Origin: Spirochaetaceae bacterium
GTDB lineage: Bacteria; Spirochaetota; Spirochaetia; Treponematales; Treponemataceae
Direction: 5' to 3'
Assembly: GCA_031272345.1 (NCBI GenBank)
Contig: JAISTZ010000194.1
Coordinates: forward strand, 1 to 15,468
Length of the DNA stretch: 15,468 nt
This document shows positions 11,548 through 15,468 of the stretch, piece after piece. A model generated the notes under the pieces. That model was not told the origin of the DNA. It was given only the letters and a program-made list of their open reading frames with translations, and did not search any database. Position 1 is the first letter of the stretch. Every line of letters begins with the position of its first letter. A program made the position numbers and the translations under genes.

Positions 11548-14001
11548 CTATGTGTCCGGCAGAATCACCTTTTGGAGCTTCCAGATGTCCCGCACGTATT
11601 CTTCTATTGTTCTGTCCGAGGAAAATTTGCCGCTGTTGGCGATGTTGATGAGGGCCTTCCGGGACCAGAGCCGCTTGTCCGAATATTCCCCGTCGATCTT
11701 CTTCTGGGCGGCCGCGTAGGAATCGAAATCCGCCAGCACGTAGTACACGTCGGGCCTGCGCCCCTCGGTGCCGTACACGAGGGAATCGTAGATTTCCCGG
11801 AAGAGCTGCGTGTCCGGGTCGTAGGTGCCGTCCACAAGCTGCTCCAGAGTCTTGGCGAGGCGGGGGTTGTCGTTGATGTAGGACTGGGGGGAGTAACTCT
11901 GGGCGGTTTCTATGGCCTGAATTTCCCCGTCCGTAAGGCCGAAGATGAAGGCGTTTTCCTTGCCCGCCTCCTGCACGATTTCGATGTTCGCCCCGTCGAG
12001 GGTGCCCAGGGTGAGGGCCCCGTTCATCATGAACTTCATGTTGCTCGTGCCGGAAGCTTCCTTTCCGGCGGTGGAGATCTGCTCGGACACGTCCGCCGCG
12101 GGGATTATCTTTTCCGCCGCGCTCACCCGGTAGTTCTCCACGAAGACCACCCGGAGCCTGCCCCGGACCCTGCGGTCGTTGTTGATCCGCTCGGCCACGG
12201 TGTTGATCAGCTTGACGATGAGCTTGGCCCTGCGGTACCCCGAGGCGGCCTTGGCCCCGAAGATGAAGGTCCTGGCCTGCCTGATCGACTCCGGGTCCTC
12301 CAGAAGCTGGTCGTAGAGGTACATGATGTGGAGCACGTTGAGGAGCTGCCGCTTGTATTCGTGGAGGCGTTTTACCTGCACGTCGAAGATCGATTCCGTG
12401 TCGAGGAATTCGTTCTGGGTTTCCTTGAGGTAGCCCGCCAGGCGCCGCTTGTTCTGCTGTTTGATTGCCGCCAGCTCGTCCAGACTCTCCTGGTCGTCGA
12501 TGTATTTTTCCAGTTCCTTGATTTTGGACAGGTCCGTCTCCCAGCCGTGGCCGATCCGGGCGGTGATGAATTGCGCCAGGGCCGGATTGCAGGACAAGAT
12601 CCACCTGCGCTGGGTGACGCCGTTGGTCTTGTTGTTGAATTTTTCCGGGTAGAAGTCCGCCCAGTCCTTGAGCTCCTGGGTCTTGAGGATGTGGGTGTGC
12701 AGTTCCGCCACGCCGTTCACGCTGAAGGAGCCGTGAATCGCCAGGCGGGCCATGTTCACCATGCCCCCGGAGATGATCGACATGCGGTTCTGAATCTCGT
12801 AGTTGGCGGGGAATTTCTCCCGGACCGTTATCATGAGACGGCGGTTTATCTCTTCCACGATTTGATAGATCCTGGGGAGAAGCTCCCGGAAAATGTCGAT
12901 GGGCCATTTTTCCAGGGCCTCGGCGAGAATCGTGTGGTTCGTGTAGGCGAAGACCCTGGTGACGATGCCCCAGGCCGCGTCCCATTCGACCCCGTACACG
13001 TCCATGAGGAGCCGCATCAACTCCGGAATCGCGACCACCGGGTGGGTGTCGTTCAGTTGAATCACGTGCAGGTCCGCGAAGGCGGAAAAATCCTTGCCCT
13101 TGAGACCCACGTGGTGGCGCACCAGGTCCTGGAGGCTGGCGGAGGTGAAGAAATACTGCTGTTTGAGCCTGAGGGCCTTCCCGGAGGGGCCCGAATCATT
13201 CGGGTAGAGGACCCGGGAGATGTTTTCCGCGGAGATTTGTTTTTCGACCGCCCTGGCGTAATTCATCTCGTTGAACCATTGCAGGTCGAAGCCGTCCGGG
13301 GAGGAGGCCTCCCAGAGCCGGAGGGTGTCCACGGTCCTGGTGCCGTAGCCGATGATGGGCATGTCGTAGGGGGTGGCGGTGACCACCTCCGCGCCGTCCA
13401 GGGAGAAGATCGTCCTGCCCCCGGGGCCGGGTCTGGACGTTACGGTGCCCCCGAACCGCACGGTGACCGCCAGGTCGCTCCGCTTGATTTCCCAGGGGTC
13501 CCGGTGCTGGAGCCACTTGTCCGGGTATTCAACCTGGAAGCCGTTTTCTATGCGCTGCTCGAACATGCCGTACTTGTAGCGGATGCCGTAGCCCCTGGCG
13601 GGGTAGTTGTGGGTGGCAAGGGAATCGAGGAAACAGGCCGCAAGCCGCCCAAGGCCGCCGTTCCCCAGGCCCGCGTCGGGCTCCAAATCCTCGATCACAT
13701 TGTAGTCGAGGTTCATTTCCTTGAGGACATCCTTGACCCCGTCTTCCATCATGGCGTTGATGATGTTGTTTGACAGGGCCCGTCCCATGAGGAACTCCGC
13801 CGAGAGGTAGTAGACCTGGCGGACCGATTTTTTGTCGGTCTCCCGGCGGTATTCGATCCACCGGGCCATGATGCGTTCCACCACGGAGGCCGCCACCGCG
13901 TCGAAGAGGTCGTGCCTGGTGGCCTGGGATATATCTTTGCCGTACTGCCATTTTAGCCGTGCCGCAAGATTCTCTTTAAACAAATCAGCGCTGAATTCCA
14001 T
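11548..14001 (-). CDS. glgP: Glycogen/alpha-glucan phosphorylase
   Basis: Cytosolic PLP enzyme of 817 aa (E. coli GlgP is 815) that releases glucose-1-phosphate from alpha-1,4-glucans. The N-terminal hallmark is VYYLSAEFLMGRAL (63-76), followed by DAGLGNGGLGRLAACFLDSLAT (109-130). Central motifs are HVIQLNDTHP (312-321), NMARLAIHGSFSVNGVAELHT (416-436) and KTNGVTQRRWI (458-468). VQVKRLHEYKRQLLN (541-555) contributes to the phosphate/PLP site. The PLP lysine is Lys656 in SGTSNMKFMMNGALTLGTLDG. The ATG at 14001 has GGAG upstream. No phosphorylatable N-terminal extension is present, as expected for a bacterial enzyme. It has its own promoter (14043-14071) and diverges from a lipoprotein gene. 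No other glycogen gene is in the window. Confidence 0.98.
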   Translation of the reverse strand: MEFSADLFKENLAARLKWQYGKDISQATRHDLFDAVAASVVERIMARWIEYRRETDKKSVRQVYYLSAEFLMGRALSNNIINAMMEDGVKDVLKEMNLDYNVIEDLEPDAGLGNGGLGRLAACFLDSLATHNYPARGYGIRYKYGMFEQRIENGFQVEYPDKWLQHRDPWEIKRSDLAVTVRFGGTVTSRPGPGGRTIFSLDGAEVVTATPYDMPIIGYGTRTVDTLRLWEASSPDGFDLQWFNEMNYARAVEKQISAENISRVLYPNDSGPSGKALRLKQQYFFTSASLQDLVRHHVGLKGKDFSAFADLHVIQLNDTHPVVAIPELMRLLMDVYGVEWDAAWGIVTRVFAYTNHTILAEALEKWPIDIFRELLPRIYQIVEEINRRLMITVREKFPANYEIQNRMSIISGGMVNMARLAIHGSFSVNGVAELHTHILKTQELKDWADFYPEKFNNKTNGVTQRRWILSCNPALAQFITARIGHGWETDLSKIKELEKYIDDQESLDELAAIKQQNKRRLAGYLKETQNEFLDTESIFDVQVKRLHEYKRQLLNVLHIMYLYDQLLEDPESIRQARTFIFGAKAASGYRRAKLIVKLINTVAERINNDRRVRGRLRVVFVENYRVSAAEKIIPAADVSEQISTAGKEASGTSNMKFMMNGALTLGTLDGANIEIVQEAGKENAFIFGLTDGEIQAIETAQSYSPQSYINDNPRLAKTLEQLVDGTYDPDTQLFREIYDSLVYGTEGRRPDVYYVLADFDSYAAAQKKIDGEYSDKRLWSRKALINIANSGKFSSDRTIEEYVRDIWKLQKVILPDT

Positions 14002-14016
14002 CGGTTGTCTCCATTT

Positions 14017-14030
14017 CCGGCCGGGGCCGG
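14017..14030 (-). promoter_or_regulatory. Short GC hairpin in the glgP leader
   Basis: CCGGC and GCCGG (14017-14021 and 14026-14030) can form a 5-bp all-GC stem with a 4-base loop. It ends four bases upstream of the glgP SD (GGAG at 14012-14009 on the minus strand). It may slow translation initiation or stabilise the mRNA; no function is shown. Confidence 0.35.
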
Positions 14031-14042
14031 GGCATTTTTGCC

Positions 14043-14071
14043 AGTATAAAATCTTGAGGAAAAGCCGTCAA
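14043..14071 (-). promoter_or_regulatory. Sigma70-type promoter of glgP
   Basis: TTGACG (14071-14066) and TATACT (14048-14043) on the minus strand are separated by 17 bases, each hexamer one mismatch from consensus. The start is expected near 14036, with a leader of about 35 bases. Confidence 0.65.
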
Positions 14072-14075
14072 GCCC

Positions 14076-14088
14076 GGCGCCAGGCGCC
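14076..14088. repeat. GGCGCC-A-GGCGCC dyad between divergent promoters
   Basis: Two copies of the palindrome GGCGCC are separated by one base. They are nearly centred between the -35 hexamers of the glgP promoter (ending 14071) and the lipoprotein promoter (starting 14096). This is a candidate operator or activator site; no known regulator motif is recognised. Confidence 0.45.
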
Positions 14089-14095
14089 ATTTCCC

Positions 14096-14124
14096 TTGAC
14101 ACAATCTTTTTTTTGTGCTAGACT
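14096..14124 (+). promoter_or_regulatory. Sigma70-type promoter of the lipoprotein gene
   Basis: A perfect TTGACA (14096-14101) and TAGACT (14119-14124) are separated by 17 bases, with a run of eight T in the spacer. The leader would be about 47 bases, ending in AAGGA eight bases before the ATG. Confidence 0.65.
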
Positions 14125-14177
14125 TATCCAGTCCGGCGGCTTGGCCGATATAGTAGTGAGAGAGAAGGATTGGTGTG

Positions 14178-15468
14178 ATGGATGAACGGAACGACAAAAA
14201 AATATCCCCCCACACACACAGCAGCCTAACCAGCCGGGGGCGGTTCTGCCTGGCGGCCCTTTTCCTGTTCATCGTTGCGGTCTCCGTTGGGGGGTGCGAC
14301 GGGCCCCACACCCTGCGGGAGTACCTTGAAGCCCGGAGCAGGCGCAGGAAGGAGGATACGCCCTCCGGCCTGGTGACGGCAACCCCTGCGGCGGCCGAAA
14401 CCACGCGCATCATAACGGGCACGGCCCCGGCGGTCACCTTCATCCTGACCAATAACCCGCCTTTTAAGGGCGGCACGGTCTGGCGGGTCTACGCCGCCGC
14501 GGAGGGGAACGCCCCGGCTCCGGGGATCAGCGTCGCGGTTTCCGGTTCAACCCTCACCCTCTCCCACCCATCGTCCGTCCCCCTGGGGACCTATTACGTC
14601 TCCGCAACCGAACCGGGCAGGGGCGAAAGCGCCAGGGCGGCCCTCTGTGTTGCCGGGGAGTCTCCCGTCATCTACCACCTGAACGGGGGGACTCTGCCGG
14701 GGTATGCGGACAGCGAAACCATAAACGCAACCTACCTATCGGACGGCAAGGCCGTCCCCCTTCCCGTGCCGGTCCTTGAGGGGTGTTCCTTCACCGGCTG
14801 GTATGGGAACGAAGAGCTTTCCGGGGAATCCCTCCGGGAGCTCCCTGCGGGCAGCATGGGCTTCAGGGCGTTCTGGGCGGGATGGGTCGGCGGCATCGAT
14901 GTGTCCTACCCCGCTTCAGGCCGCTGGTGGGCCTACGAAGACGGCGTGATCACCATACAGGACGGCGCGAATGTGATCCTCACCGGCGGCCCGGCGGCGA
15001 ACAGCGTTGTGCTGGCCCCCGGCGTTACGGCGAGGCTGATCCTTGTCGACATGGCCCTCGGAACTCCGGATACCGGTTATGAGTGTGCGACGTTTAAAAG
15101 CATCGACGCCTCCCAGGCGGCAAAGGTGACGGTGCTCCTTGAAGGGACAAGCTCCTCCGGCGGCAGCAGCAACAACGGCTGGGCCAGCGCCCTCATAGCC
15201 GCGCCGGTGACGGTCATCGACAGCGCCTCAAGCGCCAACGCCGGCATGGGCTCGAGCAGCCGCAGCACCGAGGGGACCTTCCTTGCGCGGGGAAGCGGAT
15301 ACCCGTATTATGACGGCCTTCATGACCCGTCTATCCAGGGCAGCGTCACCGTCCTGGGGGGGGTGCTCATCGCGCGGAATGACGACTATTACGGTAACAC
15401 CGATGTCACCGGGACCCTCACCGCCATGGGGGGCGTGGTCATCTGCCCGCACAGTATCAACACCCTCG
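14178..15468 (+). CDS. Surface lipoprotein with InlB/Listeria-Bacteroides repeat and beta-helix-like region (partial, 3' end outside window)
   Basis: The frame stays open from the ATG at 14178 to the window end, 430 codons, with no stop. AAGGA upstream serves as SD. Residues 21-39 are hydrophobic and end in the lipobox VGGC with Cys40, so this is probably a lipoprotein. An Ala/Thr/Arg-rich linker reaches about 83. An Ig-like beta domain follows at about 84-158 (VTFILTNNPPFKGGTVWRVY; GTYYVSATEPGRGESARAAL). A Listeria-Bacteroides repeat (Flg_new type) covers about 163-235 (IYHLNGGTLPGYADSE; FTGWYGNEEL). From about 240 the sequence is Gly/Ser/Val-rich with short strands (GVITIQDGANVILTGG; TLTAMGGVVICPH). 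This resembles the right-handed beta-helix carbohydrate-binding proteins of gut bacteria. Adhesion or glycan binding is inferred. The gene diverges from glgP. Confidence 0.82.
   Translation, partial: MDERNDKKISPHTHSSLTSRGRFCLAALFLFIVAVSVGGCDGPHTLREYLEARSRRRKEDTPSGLVTATPAAAETTRIITGTAPAVTFILTNNPPFKGGTVWRVYAAAEGNAPAPGISVAVSGSTLTLSHPSSVPLGTYYVSATEPGRGESARAALCVAGESPVIYHLNGGTLPGYADSETINATYLSDGKAVPLPVPVLEGCSFTGWYGNEELSGESLRELPAGSMGFRAFWAGWVGGIDVSYPASGRWWAYEDGVITIQDGANVILTGGPAANSVVLAPGVTARLILVDMALGTPDTGYECATFKSIDASQAAKVTVLLEGTSSSGGSSNNGWASALIAAPVTVIDSASSANAGMGSSSRSTEGTFLARGSGYPYYDGLHDPSIQGSVTVLGGVLIARNDDYYGNTDVTGTLTAMGGVVICPHSINTL

Noticed and set aside
11498..12985. 495-codon alternative frame within glgP
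   Set aside because: It is a frame-shifted copy of a gene with all GlgP motifs intact, with no initiation site.
11572..13773. 733-codon open frame antisense to glgP
   Set aside because: It lies entirely opposite glgP, has no SD or recognisable domain, and its composition (Asp/Val/His/Gly) is the expected mirror of GC-rich coding DNA.
1..15468. Defence system, CRISPR array, prophage or transposon
   Set aside because: No repeat-spacer pattern, transposase, integrase, nuclease or toxin-antitoxin pair was recognisable in any frame. All long frames are assigned or are shadows.

Overview
The window looks like chromosomal DNA from a GC-rich spirochaete, most likely a treponeme-type lineage. Three things suggest this. 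The solute-binding protein has the FAGGSKD-style signal-peptide end common in Treponema. There is a linked block of S20, HU, apolipoprotein N-acyltransferase, bactofilin, Rho and L31 genes, which as I recall (not checked) resembles the treponemal order. The right end holds a lipoprotein with an InlB/Listeria-Bacteroides repeat and beta-helix-like sequence, typical of gut treponemes. The assignment is by protein family only; no database search was possible. Nearly all the DNA is coding. No rRNA, tRNA, CRISPR array, insertion sequence or phage gene was seen, and no gene-free stretch exceeds 300 bases.

Layout. At 1-1983 (minus) lies the start of a peptide-type ABC importer operon: a solute-binding protein, then a permease cut by the window edge. 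Divergent from it at 2129-3939 (plus) are argC and an MgtC-family membrane protein. From 3989 to 10087 everything is on the minus strand. In transcription order this is ybaK, thrH, then rpsT-hup-lnt-bactofilin, then rho-rpmE. argA (10175-11512, plus) diverges from ybaK and converges on glgP (11548-14001, minus). A lipoprotein gene (14178 to the end, plus) diverges from glgP.

How the genes fit together. ArgA and ArgC are steps 1 and 3 of arginine synthesis. S20, L31, Rho, HU and the mistranslation-editing YbaK are core information-processing genes. Lnt would finish the N-terminal acylation of lipoproteins such as the one at the right end. Bactofilin is cytoskeletal. GlgP mobilises glycogen, and the ABC importer takes up peptides or similar solutes.

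The most interesting signals are regulatory. Eight promoter-like sites have -35 and -10 hexamers separated by exactly 17 bp, and a ninth (argA) fits at 16 bp. Three divergent gene pairs have back-to-back promoters. In one, both -35 hexamers lie in the arms of a perfect 10-bp inverted repeat; in another, a GGCGCC pair lies between the promoters. argA appears to be transcribed as a leaderless mRNA. rpsT appears to start at TTG rather than at the nearby ATG, and the ybaK stop codon lies inside the thrH -35 box. I found no convincing wholly new multi-gene system.
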